38,551 bases of DNA, taken from the NCBI GenBank assembly GCA_003278705.1, contig QCDR01000014.1, positions 1-38,551 on the forward strand, written 5' to 3'. This document shows, piece after piece, positions 6,759 to 14,638 of this stretch. Source of the DNA: Prochlorococcus sp. AG-355-J23. Its GTDB lineage: Bacteria > Cyanobacteriota > Cyanobacteriia > PCC-6307 > Cyanobiaceae. The notes under the pieces were generated by a model. It was not told where the DNA came from. It did not search any database and saw only the letters and a list, made by a program, of their open reading frames with translations. Positions within the stretch are counted from its first letter, which is position 1, and every line of letters starts with the position of its first letter. Position numbers and translations under genes: made by a program.

Positions 6759-6787
6759 ATTATCCCTTTTTAAGGTAAAAAAAACAA
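6759..6787 (-). promoter_or_regulatory. Candidate promoter of tRNA-Lys
   Basis: On the complement, TTGTTT (6782-6787) and GATAAT (6759-6764) are 17 bp apart. The predicted start is about 20 bases before the tRNA 5' end. The -35 box is weak. Confidence 0.3.
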
Positions 6788-6909
6788 CTTTTTATCTCAA
6801 GTTGAACAATAGAAAAACAATTCTTAACTTATGAAATAAAAAATTAAAATTTCTCTCTAAATTTACAGTTAAAAGTTAAAATAATTTAATTATTAATAGG
6901 ATTTCTAAA

Positions 6910-7026
6910 ATGCTTAGAACAATCGTAGTTTTTGCACCAATTATTGCCGCTTTAGCTTGGGTTATATTCAATATACAAAAACCAGCAAGAGAGCAATTCA
7001 ATAGGGACTTTTTAGGCAAGGATTAA
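6910..7026 (+). CDS. psbY: Photosystem II protein PsbY
   Basis: A 38-residue protein with one N-terminal transmembrane helix (about residues 4-20) and a charged C-terminus ([15 protein letters not shown]) matches the Prochlorococcus PsbY pattern as I recall it. PsbY is a small peripheral subunit near cytochrome b559 in photosystem II of the thylakoid. Start is the ATG at 6910, with AGGA about 8 bases upstream. It lies 6 bases before trmFO and may share its transcript. Confidence 0.8.
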
Positions 7027-7032
7027 TCCAAT

Positions 7033-8445
7033 TTGTTGGATAAAGAAGTAATAGTTATTGGTGCTGGTCTTGCAGGATCAGAAGCTGCATGGCAATTGGC
7101 AAATTCTGGTATACCAGTCAAACTGGTTGAAATGAGACCTATCAAATCAACTCCAGCTCATCATACGGGTGAATTTGGAGAATTGGTTTGTAGTAATAGT
7201 TTTGGAGCTTTAAGTCCTGATAGAGCCGCAGGTTTATTGCAAAAAGAACTTAGAATTTTTAAATCATTAATAGTTCAAACAGCAGACAAATTTTCTGTAC
7301 CAGCAGGGGGCGCTTTAGCGGTTGATAGATCTAAATTTAGTATCGCTTTAACTGATGCTTTATCTAGTCATCCTTTAATTGAAATTAAGAGATTTGAACA
7401 ATTGGATCTCCCAAACAAAGAAAATATAACAATCCTCGCGACTGGTCCTTTAACTGCTGATAAATTGTCTTATAAAATTCAAGCTTTTACAGGTATCGAT
7501 GCGTGTCATTTTTTTGATGCCGCTAGTCCTATTATATATGGAGATACTATTGATCAAGATATTGTATTTAAAGCTAGTAGGTACGACAAAGGAGATCCTG
7601 CATATCTAAATTGCCCTATGGATAAAAATGATTACATCCATTTCAGAAATGAACTAATAGAAGGAGAACAAGCTAATTTAAAAGACTTTGAGAAAGAGTC
7701 AGCTAATTTCTTTGAAGCTTGCTTACCAATTGAAGAAATTGCTAGAAGAGGAGTTGATACAATGAGATATGGACCATTGAAATCTATTGGTTTGTGGAAT
7801 CCAAAATGGGGAGATTTATTTGATAGGGAAAATAGATTGAAAAAGCGACCTCATGCAGTTGTTCAATTAAGGAAAGAAGATTTAGAAGGAAAATTGTTAA
7901 ATATGGTAGGTTTTCAAACTAACCTCAAATGGTCTGAGCAAAAAAGAATATTTAGGATGATTCCTGGTTTAGAAAAGGCTGAGTTTGTACGTTTTGGAGT
8001 AATGCATAGAAATACTTTTTTAGAATCTCCAAAATTACTGTTACCGACATTGCAATTTATGAAAAGAGAAAATCTTTTTGCTGCGGGTCAAATAACGGGG
8101 ACAGAAGGTTATGCAGCAGCAGCAGCAGGTGGCTTGCTTGCAGGAATAAATGCATCTTTATTAGCTAAGGGTAAAAAACCAGTAAGTTTTCCTGATGAAT
8201 CAATGATTGGTTCTCTAATGAATTTCATTAGTAACAAAAATCAAATTTTATCTAATCAGAAAAAGAATAAATTCCAACCAATGCCTGCTTCATTTGGTTT
8301 AGTTCCAGAACTAACTAAAAGAATAAAAGATAAAAGATTAAGGTACAAAGCTTATCAAGAAAGATCTACAGAAGTTTTGAAAGACTTTAAAAATAAACTA
8401 GACTCTTGTTTTGATAAAGACCACTTACTTAGCAAAATTTACTAA
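7033..8445 (+). CDS. trmFO: Methylenetetrahydrofolate-tRNA-(uracil-5-)-methyltransferase TrmFO
   Basis: The 470-residue flavoprotein makes 5-methyluridine at position 54 of tRNA, using methylenetetrahydrofolate as carbon donor and FAD/NAD(P)H for reduction. It has the N-terminal dinucleotide-binding motif [15 protein letters not shown] (residues 6-20), the [17 protein letters not shown] segment from Cys53, and a C-terminal FAD-contacting [18 protein letters not shown] segment. Length suits the family. The start is TTG at 7033 (a second TTG follows directly); no ATG fits, and the GxGxxG motif begins within ten residues. It follows psbY by 6 bases and precedes crtH by 24. The gene is divergent from tRNA-Lys, which is nearby but probably only by chance. 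Confidence 0.95.
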   Translation: MLDKEVIVIGAGLAGSEAAWQLANSGIPVKLVEMRPIKSTPAHHTGEFGELVCSNSFGALSPDRAAGLLQKELRIFKSLIVQTADKFSVPAGGALAVDRSKFSIALTDALSSHPLIEIKRFEQLDLPNKENITILATGPLTADKLSYKIQAFTGIDACHFFDAASPIIYGDTIDQDIVFKASRYDKGDPAYLNCPMDKNDYIHFRNELIEGEQANLKDFEKESANFFEACLPIEEIARRGVDTMRYGPLKSIGLWNPKWGDLFDRENRLKKRPHAVVQLRKEDLEGKLLNMVGFQTNLKWSEQKRIFRMIPGLEKAEFVRFGVMHRNTFLESPKLLLPTLQFMKRENLFAAGQITGTEGYAAAAAGGLLAGINASLLAKGKKPVSFPDESMIGSLMNFISNKNQILSNQKKNKFQPMPASFGLVPELTKRIKDKRLRYKAYQERSTEVLKDFKNKLDSCFDKDHLLSKIY

Positions 8446-8469
8446 GATTAATTATCAAAGATCCAAAAA

Positions 8470-10014
8470 ATGGAATTAAATAAGGAAAATTTCGATGCAA
8501 TTATTATTGGCTCAGGAATAGGAGGGTTAGTAACTGCTTCACAATTGGCGGCGAAAGGAGCTCAAGTATTAGTTCTTGAAAAATATATTATTCCTGGGGG
8601 AAGTGGAGGCTCTTTTAAGAGAAAAGGCTATACCTTTGATGTAGGGGCCTCAATGATTTTTGGATTTGGAGAGAAAGGTTATACTAATTTATTAACTCGT
8701 GCTTTGAAAGATGTAAATGAAAAATGCGACACTATTCCCGATCCTGTTCAACTGGAATATCACTTACCACATAACTTTAATATCTCTGTAGATAAAAATT
8801 ATGAGCAATTTATAAGCAAATTATCAGCTAGATTCCCCAAGGAAGAAAAAGGTATCAAGAAATTCTATGATACTTGCGCAAGTGTATTTAAATGTTTAGA
8901 TTCAATGCCTCTTTTATCAATAGAGGATCCAAGTTATCTTTTTAAAGTTTTCTTTAAATCTCCATTATCCTGTTTAGGGTTAGCTAGATGGTTGCCAGTA
9001 AATGCGGGAGACGTTGCGAGAAAGTTTATAAAAGATCCTAAACTTTTAAAATTCATCGATATCGAATGTTTTTGTTGGTCTGTAATGCCAGCTCTAAAAA
9101 CCCCTATGATTAATGCGGGAATGGTATTTACAGATAGGCATGCTGGTGGGATAAACTATCCAAAAGGGGGAGTTGGAACGATAGCAGAGAAGTTTGTTTC
9201 TGGTATTGAAAAATTAGGAGGAAAAGTTAGATATAAAGCCAATGTGACTGAAATCCTCTTAAAGGATGAGAAAGCGGTAGGAGTTAAACTTTCAAATGGA
9301 GAAGAATTATATTCAAACATTATTGTGTCAAACTCCACTAGATGGGATACATTTGGATTAAAAGATAATACTAAAGGATTAATTTCTAGTAAAAACGTTC
9401 CAAAAAGTGAATATAAGTGGTCAGAAACTTATAAACCCTCACCTTCTTTTGTTTCGATTCACCTTGGAGTAGAAAAAAATCTAATATCCGATAATTTTAA
9501 TTGTCATCATATAATCGTTGAAAATTGGGATGAATTAGAAAGCGAAAAGGGAGTTATTTTTGTTTCTATACCTACTTTGCTTGACTCGTCTTTGGCTCCA
9601 GAAGGTAAACATATCGTTCATGCATTTACTCCTTCATCGATGAGTGAGTGGGAAGGCCTATCACGGAAAGAATATTTGCAAAAAAAAGAAAAATATTTTT
9701 CATTTCTTATTGAAAAAATATCAACTATTCTTCCTAATCTTGAACAAAATATTGATCACAAAGAAATTGGTACTCCCAAAACTCATAAAAAGTTTCTTGG
9801 AAGATATCAAGGTAGTTATGGGCCAATTCCTAGTAAAAAGTTGCTTGGACTTTTGCCAATGCCTTTCAATACTACAAAAATTCAAAACCTTTATTGTGTA
9901 GGGGATTCATGCTTCCCCGGCCAAGGCCTAAATGCAGTTGCTTTTAGTGGATACGCATGCGCTCACAAAATAGGTGCAAAGTTAAATATAAACAGTTTTA
10001 AATTGCCAGACTAA
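8470..10014 (+). CDS. crtH: Carotene isomerase CrtH (prolycopene isomerase)
   Basis: The 514-residue FAD-dependent isomerase converts poly-cis lycopene (prolycopene) to all-trans lycopene in carotenoid synthesis. The N-terminal dinucleotide-binding fold is IIIGSGIGGLVTASQLA (about 11-27), followed by the GGSGGSFKRKGYTFDVGASM stretch (about 43-62) characteristic of the CRTISO/CrtH group. A C-terminal FAD-binding GDSCFPGQGLNAVAFSG motif is present. Length is normal (about 500). Start is the ATG at 8470. In the cell it acts at thylakoid membranes downstream of zeta-carotene desaturase. It is 15 bases ahead of a small membrane protein and likely in the same transcript as trmFO. Confidence 0.93.
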   Translation: MELNKENFDAIIIGSGIGGLVTASQLAAKGAQVLVLEKYIIPGGSGGSFKRKGYTFDVGASMIFGFGEKGYTNLLTRALKDVNEKCDTIPDPVQLEYHLPHNFNISVDKNYEQFISKLSARFPKEEKGIKKFYDTCASVFKCLDSMPLLSIEDPSYLFKVFFKSPLSCLGLARWLPVNAGDVARKFIKDPKLLKFIDIECFCWSVMPALKTPMINAGMVFTDRHAGGINYPKGGVGTIAEKFVSGIEKLGGKVRYKANVTEILLKDEKAVGVKLSNGEELYSNIIVSNSTRWDTFGLKDNTKGLISSKNVPKSEYKWSETYKPSPSFVSIHLGVEKNLISDNFNCHHIIVENWDELESEKGVIFVSIPTLLDSSLAPEGKHIVHAFTPSSMSEWEGLSRKEYLQKKEKYFSFLIEKISTILPNLEQNIDHKEIGTPKTHKKFLGRYQGSYGPIPSKKLLGLLPMPFNTTKIQNLYCVGDSCFPGQGLNAVAFSGYACAHKIGAKLNINSFKLPD

Positions 10015-10029
10015 AAGGATAAATCTGAA

Positions 10030-10536
10030 ATGATTGAAAAATTTAAAACTCTTTTTTTTGTGAAATGTTCGTTAATTTCTCTTTATTTAGCGCTTACAAT
10101 TCCTTTACCATTTATTTCAATCGAAAAATTTAAAATTCCCTCTATTATAATTTTTGCCTTAGGACTTTATTTGATAATCAATATAACTAGTGATTATGTA
10201 GAAACTTGTAATAATAAAATTTCATATAAAAGTAGCTTTATTTCTAGATTCTTAGGAAAAAAAAATTGGGAGATTTCTTGGAAAGATATTAAATTAATCA
10301 AATCTTTGCCAACCAGTCAGGGTAGTAAAGTTTATTACTTTAATACTTTCCAAGGTGATAATTTTCTTGTCCCACAAAGAGTGGAAAATTTTGAAAAATT
10401 CTTATTAATTGTTTCCAGTAATACTGGGATTTCTATTGATGAAATATCTTATATTTCACCTCTATGGACATATAAATTACTGACATTACTATCAGTTTTG
10501 ATGATTATTGGTGAACTTTTTGCTTTTCTAAATTAA
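10030..10536 (+). CDS. Conserved small membrane protein, unknown function
   Basis: The 168-residue protein has two hydrophobic helices near the N-terminus (about 12-28 and 36-52), a soluble middle of about 85 residues with alternating beta-like segments (KNWEISWKDIKLIKSL, then a YYF...FLVPQRVENF strand pair), and a final membrane helix (about 148-166). The overall layout of paired N-terminal helices followed by a beta-rich module recalls PH-like bacterial membrane proteins. I cannot assign a function. It sits at the end of the trmFO-crtH run. Its stop overlaps that of the convergent response regulator by the shared palindrome TTAA (10533-10536). Confidence 0.8.
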   Translation: MIEKFKTLFFVKCSLISLYLALTIPLPFISIEKFKIPSIIIFALGLYLIINITSDYVETCNNKISYKSSFISRFLGKKNWEISWKDIKLIKSLPTSQGSKVYYFNTFQGDNFLVPQRVENFEKFLLIVSSNTGISIDEISYISPLWTYKLLTLLSVLMIIGELFAFLN

Positions 10537-11270
10537 ATATTATCAATACTGAATCTATAACCTTGTTGTCTAACGGTGGTTATTCCCCCACCTTCTCCCA
10601 ATCCAGCCTGTTCTAATTTTCTCCGCAAAGTTAATACTTGAGTATCAACAGACCTAGGGCCACCACTGAAGGGAGGCCAGGCCATCCTTAATAGCTCTTG
10701 ACGACTTCTTACCATTCCAGGTGGCATTAAAAGGGCGCAAAGCAGTGCAAACTCCCTAGGGCTTAATTCTACGGGCTTCTCGCTTAGAGTAACTTGCCTT
10801 AAAAGAAGATGAACTTCTAAAGGTCCAACAGCAACTTTTTCTTGTAATCCTATCCTTCCCCTTTTTAAAAGTGTTCTGCAACGTGCTGCAAGCTCTTCAA
10901 GTCCAAAAGGTTTTCTGAGAACATCATCTGCCCCTTCATCTAATAAATTTACTAATGCTTCAACACCTGATCTTGCCGTTAAAACTATGACTGAAGACCC
11001 AAGTTGTTGGGCTAACCTCATTGCAGTATTCTGATCGAGGATTTCCGCGCTAACTAATAAGTCAGGTGATTGTTCTCTGCATAAGTCAATAGCTTCTGCA
11101 GCTGTACCTACTGCTGCAGCTAAATGGCCATCTTGGCGAAGCCTTTGCACAAGGACTGTTCTAAGTGTGGGGTGAGGTTCAACAACTAGAACTCTTGAGG
11201 GGGTTTGAGAGCTCGTAGGCAATTGTGAACTGCCAGGAGTTGAAGCTAAGATTTGCTCAGTTGATTGCAT
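10533..11270 (-). CDS. Atypical OmpR-family response regulator
   Basis: The 245-residue protein has a receiver-like domain (about 26-137) and a winged-helix DNA-binding domain (about 145-242; LSPREFALLCALL recognition scaffold, RSVDTQVLTLRRKLE). The receiver keeps Thr98 and Lys120 (LRKPF), but its acidic pocket is reduced to Glu31-Pro32 and the phospho-acceptor position holds Ala75 (PDLLVSAEIL) instead of Asp. Phosphorylation in the classical way therefore seems impossible. It would be a pseudo-receiver regulator, perhaps controlled by ligand, redox state or a partner. Base composition is clearly richer in GC than neighbouring genes (about 45% in a sampled stretch), with Ala, Leu, Arg and Gly favoured. 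No histidine kinase is adjacent. A link to NblR-type regulators is possible but unproven. Confidence 0.88.
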   Translation of the reverse strand: MQSTEQILASTPGSSQLPTSSQTPSRVLVVEPHPTLRTVLVQRLRQDGHLAAAVGTAAEAIDLCREQSPDLLVSAEILDQNTAMRLAQQLGSSVIVLTARSGVEALVNLLDEGADDVLRKPFGLEELAARCRTLLKRGRIGLQEKVAVGPLEVHLLLRQVTLSEKPVELSPREFALLCALLMPPGMVRSRQELLRMAWPPFSGGPRSVDTQVLTLRRKLEQAGLGEGGGITTVRQQGYRFSIDNI

Positions 11271-11356
11271 TCTTAATTACTGTTTGGCCAGGCAATTTAT
11301 GATCGTTCTTAATAAGGTATAACAAATGCAAAATAAAAATCAGAATTTATCGAATT

Positions 11357-11626
11357 ATGACATCATTTGAAAACCCCAAAGCAATTCGTCATTTTCAGTC
11401 CATTTGTGATAGTTGCCAAGACTTAGTTACTCGTTTTCATACTCCATCTGATCTTAAATTATATAGTGATGGTTATCTCCAAGCATTGAGGAATTGCAGT
11501 AGTTTAGAGCAAAAGGATCAAGAGAAATTAGAAAGATTAATTGAAAGATGGATTTTAGATCCGTCAAGTTTTATTGATCCAGATGGAGATGGAAATAAAG
11601 GTTTTTTTGATAAAAAAAGGATTTAA
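11357..11626 (+). CDS. Conserved hypothetical protein, 89 residues
   Basis: A small soluble, largely helical protein. It has CDSCQDLVTRF near residues 17-27 (a CxxC at 17-20), a charged helix around residues 52-65, and an acidic, Gly-rich tail (DPDGDGNKGFF, residues 74-84) that resembles a calcium-binding loop. No signal peptide or membrane helix is seen. It is divergent from the atypical response regulator across an 86-base gap holding possible promoter elements (TATAAC near 11318), so shared control is possible. I do not recognise the family. Confidence 0.75.
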   Translation: MTSFENPKAIRHFQSICDSCQDLVTRFHTPSDLKLYSDGYLQALRNCSSLEQKDQEKLERLIERWILDPSSFIDPDGDGNKGFFDKKRI

Positions 11627-11674
11627 AATATTAATTTTTATTAATCAATACAGTATTTATACTCACTAATTGTC

Positions 11675-11998
11675 TTAAGACGCTAATTCAATTTCTATTT
11701 TTTCTTTAAGGGATCCAGAGTTGTACATCTCTATAAGAATGTCTGATCCACCAAGAAATTCTCCTTTTAAGTAAACTTGAGGAATTGTTGGCCAATCTGA
11801 ATATTCTTTGATACCTTCTCTTATAGCGAAATCACTTAAAACATCAAAAGTACCAAATTCTACCCCTAAGGAATTTAGTATTTGAACGACATTGTTGGAA
11901 AAGCCGCATTGAGGCATTAATTTTGTCCCTTTCATGAAAACCATCACTGGATTAGAATCAATCAGTTTTTGTATCTTATCTTTTGTTAGGTTGTCCAT
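11675..11998 (-). CDS. grxD: Monothiol glutaredoxin (Grx4/GrxD type)
   Basis: A 107-residue thioredoxin-fold protein with the signature CGFS active site at residues 31-34, preceded by [10 protein letters not shown] and followed by the [19 protein letters not shown] glutathione-binding segment. CGFS glutaredoxins bind a glutathione-ligated [2Fe-2S] cluster at dimer or BolA-complex interfaces and act in Fe-S delivery and iron sensing, not disulfide reduction. It starts 3 bases after the bolA stop, so the two are almost certainly cotranscribed. Length matches the family. Confidence 0.95.
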   Translation of the reverse strand: MDNLTKDKIQKLIDSNPVMVFMKGTKLMPQCGFSNNVVQILNSLGVEFGTFDVLSDFAIREGIKEYSDWPTIPQVYLKGEFLGGSDILIEMYNSGSLKEKIEIELAS

Positions 11999-12001
11999 AA
12001 T

Positions 12002-12232
12002 TCAATTTGGAGTTTCTGTTTTTAATGCCAGCGCATGTATAGCCTCTGAAGCTAATTCTTCCTTCAAAGCAGAATATACTAGCTGGTGTTGTTTCACTAA
12101 TGATAATCCATTGAATTCAGATGCAATTACAGTTACTTGCAAATGATCATTTCCCTTGAGGTTTTCAACAAAAACTTGGGAACTTGGGATTTTTTTAGTG
12201 ATTAATTTAATAACCTCTGTTTTCGTAGTCAT
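12002..12232 (-). CDS. bolA: BolA-family protein
   Basis: The 76-residue protein has the BolA/IbaG fold signature: the DHLQVTVIASEFNGLSLVKQ core and a C-terminal helix with AIHALALKT, whose His is a likely Fe-S ligand in BolA-Grx complexes. It directly precedes a CGFS glutaredoxin gene, the known partner. The pair probably handles Fe-S cluster or iron status in the cytoplasm. It lies 12 bases after a secreted-protein gene in the same leftward run. Confidence 0.92.
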   Translation of the reverse strand: MTTKTEVIKLITKKIPSSQVFVENLKGNDHLQVTVIASEFNGLSLVKQHQLVYSALKEELASEAIHALALKTETPN

Positions 12233-12244
12233 AGTAAATTTTAA

Positions 12245-12772
12245 TTAACCTTTGTATTTTGTCTCAACAAATCCTAGTTGGATCAATCTTTCATAAGCTT
12301 CTTTACCTTCAGGGCTATTAGGTGACATTATTCTAATTGTTTCTACAAGTAAGGGTACTGCAACCTCAGGCTTTTCAGTTTTTATATACAAAGAGGCTAA
12401 TCTCTCATTTGATTCTGCCAAAATTTGTAATGTTTGCTTACCTTTTCTTTGCATTTCATTTGGTATTCTCGCATCAATTCCTTTGAACGATGAATTTAGG
12501 TCAGAATAAAAAGACGCAAGTTGCTTTGCTAATTTTCTAGCGTCTAAGTAAAAATCCTTGGCTTTTTTAAAATCCCCGTTTTTAATATATTTATCACCTT
12601 CTTTTATAAAATATTCAACGTTTGATATGGAAAGCTTTTTACTCTCATTTGAGAGTACTCTAAAGTCTTCTGGATTCTTTATTTCTGCATGAACTTCATT
12701 TTTGTAAGGAACATTTCCAAAAAATATAAATAAAATTGGGATTAATTTTAAGAGTTTCATTTTCTTTTTCAA
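12245..12772 (-). CDS. Secreted helical (TPR-like) protein, unknown function
   Basis: The 175-residue protein has a basic start (MKKKMK), a hydrophobic stretch (about 7-18) and a likely signal-peptidase site near VHAE (residues 27-30). The mature part is helical: residues 50-80 and 120-165 contain TPR-like helix pairs (YIKNGDFKKAKDFYLDARKLA; EKPEVAVPLLVETIRIMSP). It is probably exported to periplasm or thylakoid lumen and may bind another protein. It lies between plsC and bolA with gaps of 31 and 12 bases. Function is unknown. Confidence 0.8.
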   Translation of the reverse strand: MKKKMKLLKLIPILFIFFGNVPYKNEVHAEIKNPEDFRVLSNESKKLSISNVEYFIKEGDKYIKNGDFKKAKDFYLDARKLAKQLASFYSDLNSSFKGIDARIPNEMQRKGKQTLQILAESNERLASLYIKTEKPEVAVPLLVETIRIMSPNSPEGKEAYERLIQLGFVETKYKG

Positions 12773-12803
12773 TTATTAAAATTCATAGTAACTTATTGCA
12801 GAT

Positions 12804-13478
12804 TCATCTACCTACTTTTTTTAATGCTTTTTCTTCCTCTTGAGCCATTTTTTCATTTAGAAATTTATTAAAGTCCTTGATCGTAAAGTTTGAGTAATCG
12901 TTAATTGGTATTGGTTTTCCAAAGGATAAACAAAATTCGCCCCTAAAGTTCGGAGGTATTTTGCTGTAAGCAATTCCAATTGGAATAATAGTTATAGAGG
13001 TTGTTTTTTTGGTAGCTAATCTAGCTAATCTATATAGCCCTTCTTTGAGAACTAATTTTTTTCCATATCTATTAATCTTTCCTTCCGGAAAAACAACTAA
13101 TTGTTCTCCTTTTTCTATAAGATCAATTGCATATCTTAAAGCTGAGAGAGATGGCGATAATTGATTTATTGAAAAACATCCAAGTCTTTTTAAAAACCAA
13201 CCTTGTATTCCTCTCATTTCGGATTTAGTAACCATAAATCTACAATCCTTTTTTGTTACCCTTCTACCCATTGCCATTGTGAGTATTAGGCCGTCCCATC
13301 TTGATCTATGGGTTGGAGCTAAAATGATAGATGAGTTTATGGGAATCGAAAAACCATTTTTTAATATTTTCTTTTTTCTAAAAAAGAATCTCAAAACAAC
13401 GTCCTGAGTAACGAACATTGCAATAAATCCCAATACAGGATTGATTTTATGCCAGATATTTAAGGAATTCTTCTTCAA
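12804..13478 (-). CDS. plsC: 1-acyl-sn-glycerol-3-phosphate acyltransferase PlsC
   Basis: A 224-residue membrane-associated acyltransferase that adds the second acyl chain in phosphatidic acid synthesis, the precursor of thylakoid and plasma-membrane lipids. The catalytic HX4D motif is HRSRWD (His57 to Asp62). The substrate-binding FPEGKINR motif begins at Phe130. A hydrophobic segment near residues 15-30 suits membrane association. Length is normal. It is the first gene of a leftward run with the secreted protein, bolA and grxD, and is divergent from pdxJ, with about 100 bases between the two starts. Confidence 0.92.
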   Translation of the reverse strand: MKKNSLNIWHKINPVLGFIAMFVTQDVVLRFFFRKKKILKNGFSIPINSSIILAPTHRSRWDGLILTMAMGRRVTKKDCRFMVTKSEMRGIQGWFLKRLGCFSINQLSPSLSALRYAIDLIEKGEQLVVFPEGKINRYGKKLVLKEGLYRLARLATKKTTSITIIPIGIAYSKIPPNFRGEFCLSFGKPIPINDYSNFTIKDFNKFLNEKMAQEEEKALKKVGR

Positions 13479-13578
13479 GTTCTATTTACTATATATTAAT
13501 AATTTAAGTGTTTGCCTTTTTTTATTAGCTATTATTGGGCGGTTACTAGATTGTCTAGAAACTAAGATTTTCAAAATT

Positions 13579-14295
13579 ATGGCTACTTTAGGAGTAAACA
13601 TTGATCATATTGCAAATGTAAGGCAAGCAAGGAAAACTGTTGAGCCTGACCCTGTGCAATTTGCTTTTTTAGCTGAATTAGGAGGGGCAGATTCCATAAC
13701 AGTGCATCTAAGAGAAGATAGAAGACATATACAAGATAGAGACGTATTCCTTCTGAAAGAGACTATAAAAACAAAACTCAATTTAGAGATGGCTGCTACA
13801 GAAGAAATGTTAGAAATTGCAAAAAAAATTCTTCCCGATTATGTAACCCTTGTACCCGAGAAAAGAGAGGAAGTTACTACTGAAGGCGGTTTGGATTTAA
13901 AAAGTAATGCGCAATACCTTAAGAATTTTGTTGGAAATTTGAAGGATTCAAATATAGAAGTAAGTGCATTTATTGATCCTCTTGGTGAACAGATAAATTA
14001 TTCTAAAGAAATAGGGTTTGACTTTATAGAATTACATACTGGAAAATATGCTGAATTATCGGGATCTGAACAATATAAAGAGCTCCAAAGGATTATAGAG
14101 TCTACTCATTTAGCAAATGACCTTGGATTAGTTGTTAATGCTGGTCATGGCCTGAACTACAATAATGTTAAAAAAATTGCATCAATTAACAATATGAACG
14201 AGTTAAACATAGGTCATAGTATTGTTGCAAGGGCTTTAGCGATAGGATTAGAAAAGTCTGTGCGTGAAATGAAGTCCCTTATTACATCAAATTAA
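13579..14295 (+). CDS. pdxJ: Pyridoxine 5'-phosphate synthase PdxJ
   Basis: The 238-residue TIM-barrel enzyme condenses 1-deoxyxylulose 5-phosphate with 3-amino-2-oxopropyl phosphate to give pyridoxine 5'-phosphate in the DXP-dependent vitamin B6 route. Start is the ATG at 13579, giving MATLGVNIDHIANVRQAR. The frame can be read 46 codons further up, but that part is hydrophobic, unlike the family, and overlaps the divergent plsC start. Conserved features are the ITVHLREDRRHI phosphate and active-site segment (about 40-51), LNLEMAATEEM with the catalytic Glu near 72, and VNAGHGLNYNNV near 190. It is followed 8 bases later by ycf54. Confidence 0.95.
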   Translation: MATLGVNIDHIANVRQARKTVEPDPVQFAFLAELGGADSITVHLREDRRHIQDRDVFLLKETIKTKLNLEMAATEEMLEIAKKILPDYVTLVPEKREEVTTEGGLDLKSNAQYLKNFVGNLKDSNIEVSAFIDPLGEQINYSKEIGFDFIELHTGKYAELSGSEQYKELQRIIESTHLANDLGLVVNAGHGLNYNNVKKIASINNMNELNIGHSIVARALAIGLEKSVREMKSLITSN

Positions 14296-14303
14296 ATTTC
14301 AAA

Positions 14304-14621
14304 ATGACAACATACTTTTTCGTCGCGGCAAGTGAAAAGTTTTTAACTGTTGAAGAACCACTTGATGAAATTTTGAAAGAGAGGATGAGGAACTACAAAG
14401 AAAATAATAAAGAAATAGATTTTTGGCTCTTAAAAAATCCATCTTTTTTACAAACTACCCAATTTGCTGATCTAAAAGCAAAAATTCCATCTACCCCAGC
14501 AGTTGTTTTATCGACTGATAAAAAATTTATAACTTTCTTAAAGCTTCGTTTAGAGTTTGTTGCTGTGGGGGAATTCGAATGTCCTAATGCAGAAATAATT
14601 GATCCATTTAAAGTTGAGTAA
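14304..14621 (+). CDS. ycf54: Ycf54, Mg-protoporphyrin monomethyl ester cyclase accessory protein
   Basis: The 105-residue protein matches the Ycf54/DUF2488 family: MTTYFFVAASEKFLTVEEPL at the start, the KEIDFWLLKNPSFL core (about 36-49), and FITFLKLRLEFVAVGEFE near 77-94. Ycf54 binds and stabilises the aerobic cyclase AcsF/CycI that forms the fifth ring of chlorophylls from Mg-protoporphyrin IX monomethyl ester. Its length is the family norm. It sits between pdxJ and recC with gaps of 8 and 17 bases, an unexpected place for a chlorophyll factor. Confidence 0.9.
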   Translation: MTTYFFVAASEKFLTVEEPLDEILKERMRNYKENNKEIDFWLLKNPSFLQTTQFADLKAKIPSTPAVVLSTDKKFITFLKLRLEFVAVGEFECPNAEIIDPFKVE

Positions 14622-14638
14622 TATAACCATCTAGTAAA

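Noticed and set aside
6855-6890. HLR1-like site upstream of psbY
   Set aside because: Only one TTTACA half-site is good; the second (GTTAAAAT) lacks the C and the spacing is 13.
11627-11674. Terminator between the 89-residue gene and grxD
   Set aside because: ATTAAT repeats flank a T-run, but the stem is only six AT pairs and self-complementary by chance in AT-rich DNA.
13441-13578. 46-codon N-terminal extension of PdxJ
   Set aside because: The family starts at MATLGVNIDH or nearby; the extension is hydrophobic and overlaps the divergent plsC 5' region.
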